A DNA stretch of 8,360 nucleotides from Pseudomonadota bacterium (GTDB lineage Bacteria > Myxococcota_A > Polyangia > Polyangiales > Polyangiaceae): NCBI GenBank assembly GCA_023460875.1, contig JAEWOQ010000459.1, positions 1-8,360 of the forward strand, in the 5' to 3' direction. The position numbers and the translations under genes were made by a program. Position 1 is the stretch's first letter; each line of letters begins with the position of its first letter. A model generated the notes under the pieces. It was not told the origin of the DNA and did not search any database. It was given only the letters and a program-made list of their open reading frames with translations. Of this stretch, positions 1 to 5,286 are shown in pieces.

Positions 1-227
1 CCGCGCCCCCCCCCCCCCCCCCCCGCGCCCGCTTCGGGCACGTGACACAGGAAGGCACCGAAGGCTGCGAGGCGCGGCGCGAGGGCCAACACGCCGAGCA
101 CCAGGAGGTAGCCCACCAGGGCCACCACGGCGTAGGACAGCGGTGGTGGCTCGCCCCAGATGCTCTTCAGGGCTAGCCCGAGCGCTGCGAGGCAGCTGCT
201 CCAGAGGATCGCGCGGCCGATGCTCAC
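1..227 (-). CDS. N-terminal part of a membrane protein, cut by the window edge
   Basis: The frame opens with a GTG at 227-225 and stays open to the left edge, giving 75 codons and no stop. The start is MSIGRAILWSSCLAALGL, followed by two hydrophobic segments (about residues 4-20 and 30-52) separated by a short polar stretch with GEPPP. After the second segment comes AFLCHVPEAGAG, then six GGG glycine codons from a 19-nt G run. Two N-terminal membrane helices followed by a short linker resemble membrane-anchored polysaccharide deacetylases, whose catalytic TFDDGP motif would come next, but that motif lies outside the window, so the function is a guess. There is no convincing ribosome binding site in front of the GTG. 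It is divergent from the MBOAT gene with an 85-nt gap. The G run could be a sequencing or assembly artefact that hides the true frame. Confidence 0.5.
   Translation of the reverse strand, partial: MSIGRAILWSSCLAALGLALKSIWGEPPPLSYAVVALVGYLLVLGVLALAPRLAAFGAFLCHVPEAGAGGGGGGR
6..24. repeat. 19-nt C (G on minus strand) homopolymer
   Basis: Positions 6-24 are C without interruption, flanked by GCG on both sides. On the minus strand it lies inside the partial membrane-protein frame and would encode consecutive glycines. A change of one base would shift the frame, so it is either a slippage-prone site or a contig-end artefact (poly-G tails are known from two-colour Illumina chemistry). Confidence 0.8.
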
Positions 228-312
228 GGAGGTCTTATAGCGAAGGCGCGCAGGGACGCCGACCTGGGCGGGTGCTCGACAAGGCGCCGCCCGTCGTTTT
301 AAGTCCTGGGCC

Positions 313-2097
313 GTGCTCTTCAACACCCTCGACTACGCGAAGTTCTTCGCCGTCGTGTTCGTCGTGGCCTGGGTGCTGGTGCACCGACGCTGGGCACCGC
401 TCCTGCCGTGGTTCGCCCTGGCGGGTTACACGCTCGCCGTCCCGTCGCCCCAAGGGGCGTTGATCGGCGCGAGCGCCTGCGCGATCAGCCTCGCCCTGTG
501 CCGTCGCAGCGAGGAGCCGTCCCTGCGCACCGCCGCCGCGTCCGTCGTCGTCAACCTGACGGGGCTCGGCTTCCTGACGGTGCGCGCCGAGGGGCTCGAT
601 CCCATCAGCCTGGGGCTGCGCGCCCTGGGCGTGCCGGTGGACGCCTTGGGTCCGGGCACGTGGGCGCTCGGCGTCCTCGGCGCGGTGCTGCTGGCGCTCC
701 TCGTCCAGGCGCGGAAGATCCGCCTGCTGTTCATCCTCGGGGCGAGCTACGTCTTCTACGCCCACTGGGACTGGCGCTTCTTGCCCCTCATCTGGGGCTC
801 GTCGACGGCGGACTGGCTGCTGGGCAACGCCATCGCTCGAGCTCGGGATCCTCGCCGCAGGAGGCTCTGGCTCATCGGCACCGTGGTCATGAACCTCGGT
901 GTGCTGGGGTTCTTCAAGTATTTCGACTTCGGCGTGGAGTCGATGACGGCCGCCCTGACGGCCCTGGGCATCGACGCGCCCGAGGTGATGCTCCGTGTCG
1001 CGCTCCCCGTCGGCATCAGCTTCTTCACCTTCGAGTCGATGAGCTACGTCATCGACGTGTACCGCGGCGAGATCGAGCCGCAGAAGAGCTACTTCGAGTA
1101 TCTCGGCTTCGTCGCGTTCTTTCCGCACCTGGTGGCGGGGCCCATCGTGCGCCCGCGGGATCTACTGCCGCAGCTCGCCGGGCCGGCGCGCTGGAGCTCC
1201 GCCGAGGCCAGCGAGGGGCTCTTCTTGGTGGCGGTCGGCCTGTTGAAGAAGGTCGTCATCGGCGACTACCTGGCCCTCAACCTGGTCGATCGGGTGTTCG
1301 ACGCGCCCCTCATGTACTCGGCGCTGGAGTGCTACGCGGCGATCGTCGGCTACGCCCTGCAGATCTACTGCGACTTCTCCGGCTACACGGACATCGCCAT
1401 CGGCTCGGCGCTGCTCCTGGGCGTGCGCTTCCCCCTGAACTTCAACGCCCCCTACAAGGCCCACAACGTCGCGGACTTCTGGCGGCGCTGGCACATCTCC
1501 CTGTCCACCTGGCTGCGGGACTATCTGTACATCTCCCTCGGCGGCAACCGCCGGGGCAAGGTGCGCACGTACCTGAACCTGATGATCACGATGCTGCTCG
1601 GCGGCCTCTGGCACGGCGCGTCCTGGACCTTCGTGGTCTGGGGGGGCCTGCACGGGGGGGCCCTCGCGGTGACGAAGATGTTCCAGGACTGGCGCGGTCG
1701 GCGCGCGCGGGCGAAGGACCCGACGGCGTCGTCCCGCACGACCCAGCCCGCCGCGGGCTTCAGCTGGGGTCGGCTCCTCGGCGTCGTGGCGACGTTCCAT
1801 TTCGTCTGCGCCTGCTGGGTCTTCTTCCGAGCGGAGACCTTCGCCCAAGCCCACCTGATGTTCTCCCAGCTGGGCACCCTGACGACCTTCCACCCGAACC
1901 TCCACCCGTCCATCCTCGTGGTGATGGGGCTGGGGCTCGCCAGCCACTTCCTCCCGCACCGCCTCTACCAGGGGATGCTGAAGAGCTTCGTGCAGCTGCC
2001 CGCGCCCGCCCAGGGTTTGGCCCTGTTCTTCGCGGCGGTGGCGCTCCGCCAAATGGCGTCCTCGAGCGCCGTGCCCTTCGTGTACTTCCAGTTCTGA
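313..2097 (+). CDS. MBOAT family membrane-bound O-acyltransferase (AlgI/DltB-like)
   Basis: This 594-aa polytopic inner-membrane protein belongs to the MBOAT family, which transfers acyl (often acetyl) groups to exported polysaccharides or other envelope molecules. The start is GTG at 313; the opening MLFNTLDYAKFF is the usual AlgI-type beginning and supports that start. Family signatures in order: SYVFYAHWDWRFLPL (145-159), LPVGISFFTFESMSYVID (231-248), HLVAGPIVRPRDLLPQL (272-288), CDFSGYTDIAIG (353-364), FWRRWHISLSTWLRDYLY (389-406) with His394, and GGLWHGASW (430-438) with His434, the expected catalytic histidine. It is longer than AlgI (about 480-520 aa) because about 100 extra residues with further hydrophobic segments lie between the first helix and the SYVFYA block. 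No SGNH/AlgJ-type partner gene, which often accompanies such proteins, follows. It is the first gene of an overlapping three-gene operon. The acyl acceptor cannot be read from sequence. Confidence 0.93.
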   Translation: MLFNTLDYAKFFAVVFVVAWVLVHRRWAPLLPWFALAGYTLAVPSPQGALIGASACAISLALCRRSEEPSLRTAAASVVVNLTGLGFLTVRAEGLDPISLGLRALGVPVDALGPGTWALGVLGAVLLALLVQARKIRLLFILGASYVFYAHWDWRFLPLIWGSSTADWLLGNAIARARDPRRRRLWLIGTVVMNLGVLGFFKYFDFGVESMTAALTALGIDAPEVMLRVALPVGISFFTFESMSYVIDVYRGEIEPQKSYFEYLGFVAFFPHLVAGPIVRPRDLLPQLAGPARWSSAEASEGLFLVAVGLLKKVVIGDYLALNLVDRVFDAPLMYSALECYAAIVGYALQIYCDFSGYTDIAIGSALLLGVRFPLNFNAPYKAHNVADFWRRWHISLSTWLRDYLYISLGGNRRGKVRTYLNLMITMLLGGLWHGASWTFVVWGGLHGGALAVTKMFQDWRGRRARAKDPTASSRTTQPAAGFSWGRLLGVVATFHFVCACWVFFRAETFAQAHLMFSQLGTLTTFHPNLHPSILVVMGLGLASHFLPHRLYQGMLKSFVQLPAPAQGLALFFAAVALRQMASSSAVPFVYFQF

Positions 2098-2507
2098 TGC
2101 TACGGTCCGCCCTCATGTCGTCCTCGGACGCGCCCGAGCGGGCTGAGCAGCCCTCCTCTGCACGGCCTCCCGCGCAGGCCACTCCGAAGGCCTCGGCAGA
2201 GCCCGAGAGCGCTCCGAGCCCGCGTGGTCCCAAGCCCCCTCACCGGGCGCGCTTCTTGGAGACGCTGCCGCCCCACCCGGAGCTGGCTGCCCTGGCGGAG
2301 GCCTTCGAGCGGGGGAACTACGCGCGCGTACGCGCCGAGGCGCCGCGCCTCCTCGAGACGGCCGAGGACGAAGCCGTGCGCGACGCCGCGCGGGATCTCC
2401 TGCGACGGCTGGAGCCCGATCCGCTGATGAAGTTCCTGCTCGGCCTCGCCATCGTCCTGCTGCTCGCAGCGACGGCCTTCGCCTACACGACCCACGGCCA
2501 TGGCTGA
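2097..2507 (+). CDS. Small tail-anchored membrane protein of unknown function
   Basis: This is a 136-aa protein if started at the ATG at 2097, which overlaps the MBOAT stop (TGATG, one shared base) and suggests translational coupling. An ATG at 2115 giving 130 aa is the alternative; neither has a clear ribosome binding site. Residues 1-50 are rich in Pro, Ala and Ser and look disordered. Residues 51-106 form two or three amphipathic helices of TPR-like character (ELAALAEAFERGNYARVRAE, then a helix ending DLLRRLEPDPL). Residues 109-130 are one transmembrane helix close to the C-terminus, leaving only TTHGHG on the far side. The pattern 'region growing with GNYARVR, then a C-terminal helix' seems familiar to me from conserved hypothetical proteins of myxobacteria, but I know no function. 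It probably serves as a membrane-bound scaffold or partner for its operon neighbours (inference). Confidence 0.8.
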   Translation: MLRSALMSSSDAPERAEQPSSARPPAQATPKASAEPESAPSPRGPKPPHRARFLETLPPHPELAALAEAFERGNYARVRAEAPRLLETAEDEAVRDAARDLLRRLEPDPLMKFLLGLAIVLLLAATAFAYTTHGHG

Positions 2508-3171
2508 CCCGCCGCCGCGCCGTCTTCGGCGCTCCTTCCGCGCGACCTCGACGGCGCGCCACCTCGGCCCTCTTCGCCACCTCGGCCCTCTTCGCCGCCT
2601 CCGCGCGGCGCCGCCGCTCCTCCTCTCGGCGCTCTGCGCCTGCGGCGGCGTCGACGGCCCGGCGCCGACGAACCCCGAGCGCCTCGTCGCGCCCGTCACC
2701 GCCCGCGGGCTCCTGCCCCTCGAGCACGACACGGTGTTCTCCTACGAGACGGAGACGGACGCGGGCGAGGTGGGGCTCATGATCCTGCAGATCCGCCGTC
2801 CGCGTTCGGACCTGGCGGAGCTCGACGTCGCGGGGCGAGTGCAGCGGCTGGACATCGACGCGACCAGCGTGATGCACGCGAGCGGTGGCTATCTGCTCAA
2901 GGATCCCATCCGCGCGGGGGCGACCTTTCAGGGCTCCTTCGGGCTCGTCACCATTTTGGAGACGGGCCAGCAGGTGCACCTCCCCGCGGGCACCTTCGAC
3001 GACTGCGTGCTCACCCGTGAGCAGTCGGAGCGCCCCTTCAAGCGCGCGGACAGCACCTATTGCCTCGGGGTGGGCCTCGTGTCGTTGGTGGTGGAGGCGA
3101 GCGGCGACGCCGACGTGCTCCGGGTGGAGACACGGCTGAAGAGCCACGGACCGCGCGTCTCGCTTCGGTGA
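2500..3171 (+). CDS. Predicted outer-envelope lipoprotein, unknown function
   Basis: This 223-aa protein starts at the ATG at 2500, overlapping the preceding stop by 8 bases; no other ATG, GTG or TTG lies in frame before the signal peptide. The n-region is unusually long and Arg-rich (residues 1-38) and contains a duplicated HLGPLR encoded by an 18-bp tandem repeat. It is followed by a short hydrophobic core PPLLLSAL and a lipobox L45-C46-A47-C48, so Cys48 would be lipidated. The mature part (about 175 aa) has a beta-rich look; the segment HLPAGTFDDCVLTRE (160-174) followed by STYCLGVGLVSLVVEA (185-200) resembles conserved lipoproteins of unknown function that share a PAGTF-DC and GVGLV pattern. 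Cys169 and Cys188 could form a disulfide. It is third in the MBOAT operon. The lipoprotein assignment is good apart from the atypical n-region and the short hydrophobic core. Confidence 0.82.
   Translation: MADPPPRRLRRSFRATSTARHLGPLRHLGPLRRLRAAPPLLLSALCACGGVDGPAPTNPERLVAPVTARGLLPLEHDTVFSYETETDAGEVGLMILQIRRPRSDLAELDVAGRVQRLDIDATSVMHASGGYLLKDPIRAGATFQGSFGLVTILETGQQVHLPAGTFDDCVLTREQSERPFKRADSTYCLGVGLVSLVVEASGDADVLRVETRLKSHGPRVSLR
2557..2596 (+). repeat. 18-bp tandem repeat, 2.2 copies, inside the lipoprotein signal peptide
   Basis: The unit CGCCACCTCGGCCCTCTT occurs at 2557-2574 and 2575-2592, and a third partial copy (CGCC) begins at 2593. Because 18 is a multiple of three, the copies keep frame and encode RHLGPL twice, lengthening the basic n-region of the signal peptide. 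Confidence 0.85.
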
Positions 3172-3184
3172 GGGCGCCGCGCGC

Positions 3185-3682
3185 TCAGGGCGTCCCCTCC
3201 TCCAGAGGGAGCACCTCCAGGGTGAGCTCGATGGGGCGAGTCACCACGCCGCAGCGATCGAGCGAGGGCTCGAGCTCCTGCTCCAGCGGCGGATAGGTGG
3301 AGCTCGTCACCCGCAGCGTCACCGAGGAGTCCGCCCACAGCTCGCACTCGAGGCTCTCCCAACCGGCGCTCGGCCCCGCGCCGGCGGGGGCGTTGGCCGT
3401 GCAGAACAGCACCTCGCTGTGGGGCTCGGGGCTCCCGAGTCGGTACGTCTCCGTGCCCGCCCCGTACACGGCGGTGAGCGCCAGATCCGCGGGCAGCTGC
3501 GGCGCCGCGGCGCTCACGTAAATGGTGAAGGCTGGCTCGGAGGGGCCGCAGCTGGGCCTATCGTCGAGGGGATCCCCGCATCCGCTCGCCGAGAGCGCGC
3601 CGAGGAGCAGCCCCAGGCACGCCACGGCGCCGCGGCAGCGCATCCTGCGGCGGATCCGGTGCGACTGGAAGCCCCTGACCAT
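3185..3682 (-). CDS. Small predicted lipoprotein, unknown function
   Basis: This is 165 aa from the ATG at 3682; an internal ATG at 3643 (Met14, MRCRGAVACLGLLLGAL) would give a 152-aa protein with a more typical signal peptide, and neither start has a clear ribosome binding site. The signal sequence has a basic n-region, the core GAVACLGLLLGAL and a lipobox A32-S33-G34-C35, so Cys35 is the likely lipidated residue. The mature domain of about 130 residues is beta-rich (FTIYVSAAAPQL, LALTAVYGAG, SVTLRVTSSTYPPLEQEL, IELTLEVLPLEE). It has four further cysteines (45, 94, 113, 144), enough for two disulfides, which fits an extracytoplasmic location. I do not recognise the family. It converges on the MBOAT operon with 13 bases between the stops and is divergent from aroG with a 147-bp shared upstream region. 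Confidence 0.75.
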   Translation of the reverse strand: MVRGFQSHRIRRRMRCRGAVACLGLLLGALSASGCGDPLDDRPSCGPSEPAFTIYVSAAAPQLPADLALTAVYGAGTETYRLGSPEPHSEVLFCTANAPAGAGPSAGWESLECELWADSSVTLRVTSSTYPPLEQELEPSLDRCGVVTRPIELTLEVLPLEEGTP

Positions 3683-3791
3683 CGGAGCGGGACTCTACTC
3701 TTGGCCGAGAGCTCCGCCCAGAGCGTCGATCGGACCCTCTGCTCGAGCGCTGAACACCCGAGCCCCGCGGGGTGGCTCACGGGCACCGGCC

Positions 3792-3820
3792 TTGACTGTA
3801 GGACCGGATGATTCAAAGAC
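3792..3820 (+). promoter_or_regulatory. Weak candidate promoter in front of aroG
   Basis: TTGACT at 3792-3797 matches five of six bases of a sigma-70 -35 box. The A/T-rich stretch ATTCAAAG at 3811-3818 is the only candidate -10 region and is a poor match at a non-ideal spacing. It would leave almost no leader before the ATG at 3830. No operator or attenuator is apparent. Confidence 0.25.
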
Positions 3821-3829
3821 TCCACCGCC

Positions 3830-4909
3830 ATGCTGACGCGCACGGACGACCTCCGTATCGACCAACTCCGCCCCCTCATCCCCCCGGCCATCGTCATGGA
3901 GGAGATCCCCACCTCCGATGCCCAGAGCCAGCGCATCGCTGCGGCCCGCAGCGCCGCCAGCAGCATCATCGCGGGTGAGGACGATCGCCTCCTCGTCGTG
4001 GTCGGGCCCTGCTCGATCCACGACCCCGCGGCGGGGCTGGAGTATGCGCGGCGGCTCCGCCCGCTCGCGGATCGCTTGGCGTCCGACCTGCTCGTCGTGA
4101 TGCGCACCTACTTCGAGAAGCCCCGCACCACCGTGGGGTGGAAGGGACTCATCAACGATCCCAACCTCGATGGGAGCTTCTCCATCAACCAGGGTCTCCG
4201 CATCGCGCGCACCTTCCTCCGGGACGTGGTGGACGTCGGGGTGCCGACGGCGATCGAGTTCCTCGATCCGATCACCCCGCAGTTCGTCGCCGATCTCATC
4301 GCCTGGGGCGCCATCGGGGCTCGCACCACCGAGAGCCAGGTGCACCGGGAGCTCGCCAGCGGGCTGTCCATGCCCGTGGGCTTCAAGAACGGCACGGGCG
4401 GGAACATCCAGATCGCCGTGGACGCGGTGCGCTCCGCCGCCCACCCGCACCACTTCCTGTCCGTGACGAAGCAGGGCCTGGCCGCCATCGTCCAGACCCG
4501 CGGCAACCAGGACTGTCACATCATCCTGCGCGGCGGCAAGACGGGCCCGAACTTCGACGAGGACGGCGTCGGCGAGGCCTTGAAGGCGCTGCGCAGCTCG
4601 GGCGTGGAGACCGGCGTGATGATCGACTGCAGCCACGCCAACTCCAGCAAGGATCACGAGAACCAGCCGAAGGTGGCGAACAACATCGCCGAGCAGGTCT
4701 CGAGCGGCAACCGCGGCATCGTGGGGGTCATGATCGAGAGCTTCCTCGAGGGCGGGCGGCAGGACGCGGCCCCGGGCAAGCCCCTCACCTTCGGGCAGAG
4801 CATCACCGACGCGTGCCTGAGCTTCGGCCAGACGGAGCCGGTGCTCGAGGTGCTCGCCGACGCGGTGCGTCAGCGGCGCGCCCGCAACGGACGTCCTCTG
4901 GCGGAGTGA
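3830..4909 (+). CDS. aroG: 3-deoxy-7-phosphoheptulonate (DAHP) synthase, class I, AroG type
   Basis: This 359-aa enzyme condenses phosphoenolpyruvate with erythrose 4-phosphate, the first step of the shikimate pathway, in the cytoplasm. It aligns with E. coli AroG with identical numbering over the first two thirds. Metal ligands are Cys61, His269, Glu303 and Asp327 (AroG 61, 268, 302, 326; one inserted residue near 238). PEP and phosphate contacts Arg92, Lys97, Arg165, Lys186 and Arg234 are present, as are the blocks GPCSIHDP, GARTTESQVHRELASGLS and DCSHANSSKDH. The N-terminal arm DDLRI (6-10) and the feedback-site residues Asp146, Pro150, Ser180 and Ser211 of AroG are all kept. The Ser at 211 is the residue found in Phe-sensitive enzymes; Tyr-sensitive ones have Gly there. 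Phenylalanine inhibition is therefore predicted (inference). The ATG at 3830 fits the family start. The gene stands alone, with no other shikimate gene beside it. Confidence 0.97.
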   Translation: MLTRTDDLRIDQLRPLIPPAIVMEEIPTSDAQSQRIAAARSAASSIIAGEDDRLLVVVGPCSIHDPAAGLEYARRLRPLADRLASDLLVVMRTYFEKPRTTVGWKGLINDPNLDGSFSINQGLRIARTFLRDVVDVGVPTAIEFLDPITPQFVADLIAWGAIGARTTESQVHRELASGLSMPVGFKNGTGGNIQIAVDAVRSAAHPHHFLSVTKQGLAAIVQTRGNQDCHIILRGGKTGPNFDEDGVGEALKALRSSGVETGVMIDCSHANSSKDHENQPKVANNIAEQVSSGNRGIVGVMIESFLEGGRQDAAPGKPLTFGQSITDACLSFGQTEPVLEVLADAVRQRRARNGRPLAE

Positions 4910-4922
4910 GCGGAGTGAGCGG
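4901..4922 (+). repeat. 9-bp tandem repeat giving a double in-frame stop
   Basis: GCGGAGTGA occurs at 4901-4909 and 4910-4918 and is followed by a further GCGG. The first copy supplies the last Ala-Glu-stop of aroG, and the second repeats the same in-frame stop nine bases later. Confidence 0.8.
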
Positions 4923-4933
4923 CGGCGGGCCGC

Positions 4934-4959
4934 GGCGGACACCCTTGGCGCTGTCCGCC
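4934..4959 (+). terminator. Hairpin 25 bases after aroG, possible 3' end
   Basis: GGCGGACA (4934-4941) and TGTCCGCC (4952-4959) form a perfect 8-bp stem with a 10-nt loop. No T tract follows, so it would be a GC-rich, possibly Rho-assisted or RNA-stabilising 3' hairpin and not a classical intrinsic terminator. Confidence 0.4.
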
Positions 4960-5009
4960 CGCCCCCACCGCGACCACAGCAGGGCCAGCCGGCTCCATCG
5001 CGGAGTCGA

Positions 5010-5128
5010 AGCGCGGCGGAGCTGCGTCCGCGCTCACTGGATCTGGTGGGGCCGCGCAGGGGCCCGCGGCCCTGGCTGTCTACCTAGACGGCCCATCGAC
5101 CGGAGCGCTCGGCCAAGGGGCGCCGAGC
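5010..5128 (+). other. Cluster of four hairpins in the non-coding region after aroG
   Basis: Four strong inverted repeats follow one another: AGCGCGG/CCGCGCT (5010-5016 with 5028-5034), GGGCCGCG/CGCGGCCC (5049-5056 with 5065-5072), GCTGTCT/AGACGGC (5075-5081 with 5086-5092, one G-U pair, ACCT loop) and GCTCGGC/GCCGAGC (5107-5113 with 5122-5128). No coding frame with recognisable protein character covers them. They could be part of a structured RNA or the aroG 3' region. In DNA this GC-rich, one or so such stems is expected by chance, so the cluster is only suggestive. Confidence 0.35.
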
Positions 5129-5183
5129 TGCCGCATCGTCATTTCTTCCGGCCGGCCGTCCCGGCGACGGACGCTTTCGCCGC

Positions 5184-5220
5184 TGCAACGGTGCAATGCG
5201 GATTCGTTTCACATCTGAAA
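5184..5220 (+). promoter_or_regulatory. Candidate activator-binding repeats upstream of the sigma-54 promoter
   Basis: An AT-richer patch holds the inverted repeat TTTCA-N4-TGAAA (5207-5220), centred about 73 bases before the predicted transcription start, and a direct repeat TGCAA at 5184-5188 and 5192-5196 (about -103 to -91). Sigma-54 promoters need an upstream-bound AAA+ enhancer-binding protein, usually at roughly -80 to -150, so these are reasonable candidate sites. The identity of the activator is unknown. Confidence 0.35.
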
Positions 5221-5259
5221 ACAGCACCAGGTAACTACTTGAAATCAGAGCCGTAGTTT

Positions 5260-5276
5260 TTGGCACACTACCTGCA
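5260..5276 (+). promoter_or_regulatory. Sigma-54 (RpoN) -24/-12 promoter
   Basis: TTGGCAC at 5260-5266 followed by CTGCA at 5272-5276 places the invariant GG (5262-5263) and GC (5274-5275) exactly ten bases apart. It matches the consensus TGGCACG-N4-TTGC at all positions except A for G at 5267 and C for T at 5272. Transcription would start about 12 bases after the GC, near 5287. A TATATA at 5278-5283 might suggest sigma-70, but no -35 box stands at the right distance. The promoter lies 295 bases before the next protein gene, and a strong terminator comes between them, so it most likely drives the small RNA. Confidence 0.75.
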
Positions 5277-5286
5277 GTATATAGAG

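Noticed and set aside
266..300. Terminator-like hairpin GGGCGG/CCGCCC followed by GTCGTTTT just before the MBOAT start
   Set aside because: Short stem, 15-nt loop and only four T after an interruption; not enough to claim attenuation.
235..1128. Long minus-strand open frame of 297 codons opposite the MBOAT gene
   Set aside because: Its translation is Arg/Glu/Gln/His-rich low-complexity sequence typical of antisense frames in high-GC genes, while the plus strand encodes an unmistakable MBOAT.
408..2096. Long plus-strand frame of over 560 codons running in front of the small tail-anchored protein
   Set aside because: It is the second frame of the MBOAT gene, rich in Arg/Pro/Gly without domain character; only the part from 2097 onward is a real gene.
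3169..3187. Inverted repeat TGAG/CTCA joining the stops of the convergent lipoprotein genes, as a terminator
   Set aside because: Only four base pairs before mismatches and no T tract; probably chance from the shared stop codons.
3695..4942. Minus-strand open frame of 415 codons opposite aroG
   Set aside because: It is an antisense shadow of a fully conserved DAHP synthase gene and shows no recognisable motif.
5010..5128. tRNA or CRISPR array in the hairpin cluster
   Set aside because: No anticodon or T-loop pattern, no 7-nt loops in the right places, and the stems are not copies of one repeat.
4138..5256. Plus-strand frame of 372 codons extending from aroG into the non-coding region
   Set aside because: It is mostly an out-of-frame shadow of aroG, and the extension past 4909 has Arg/Ala-rich composition with no family features.
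5278..5283. TATATA as a sigma-70 -10 box
   Set aside because: No -35 hexamer stands 16-18 bases upstream; the GG-N10-GC match is far better.
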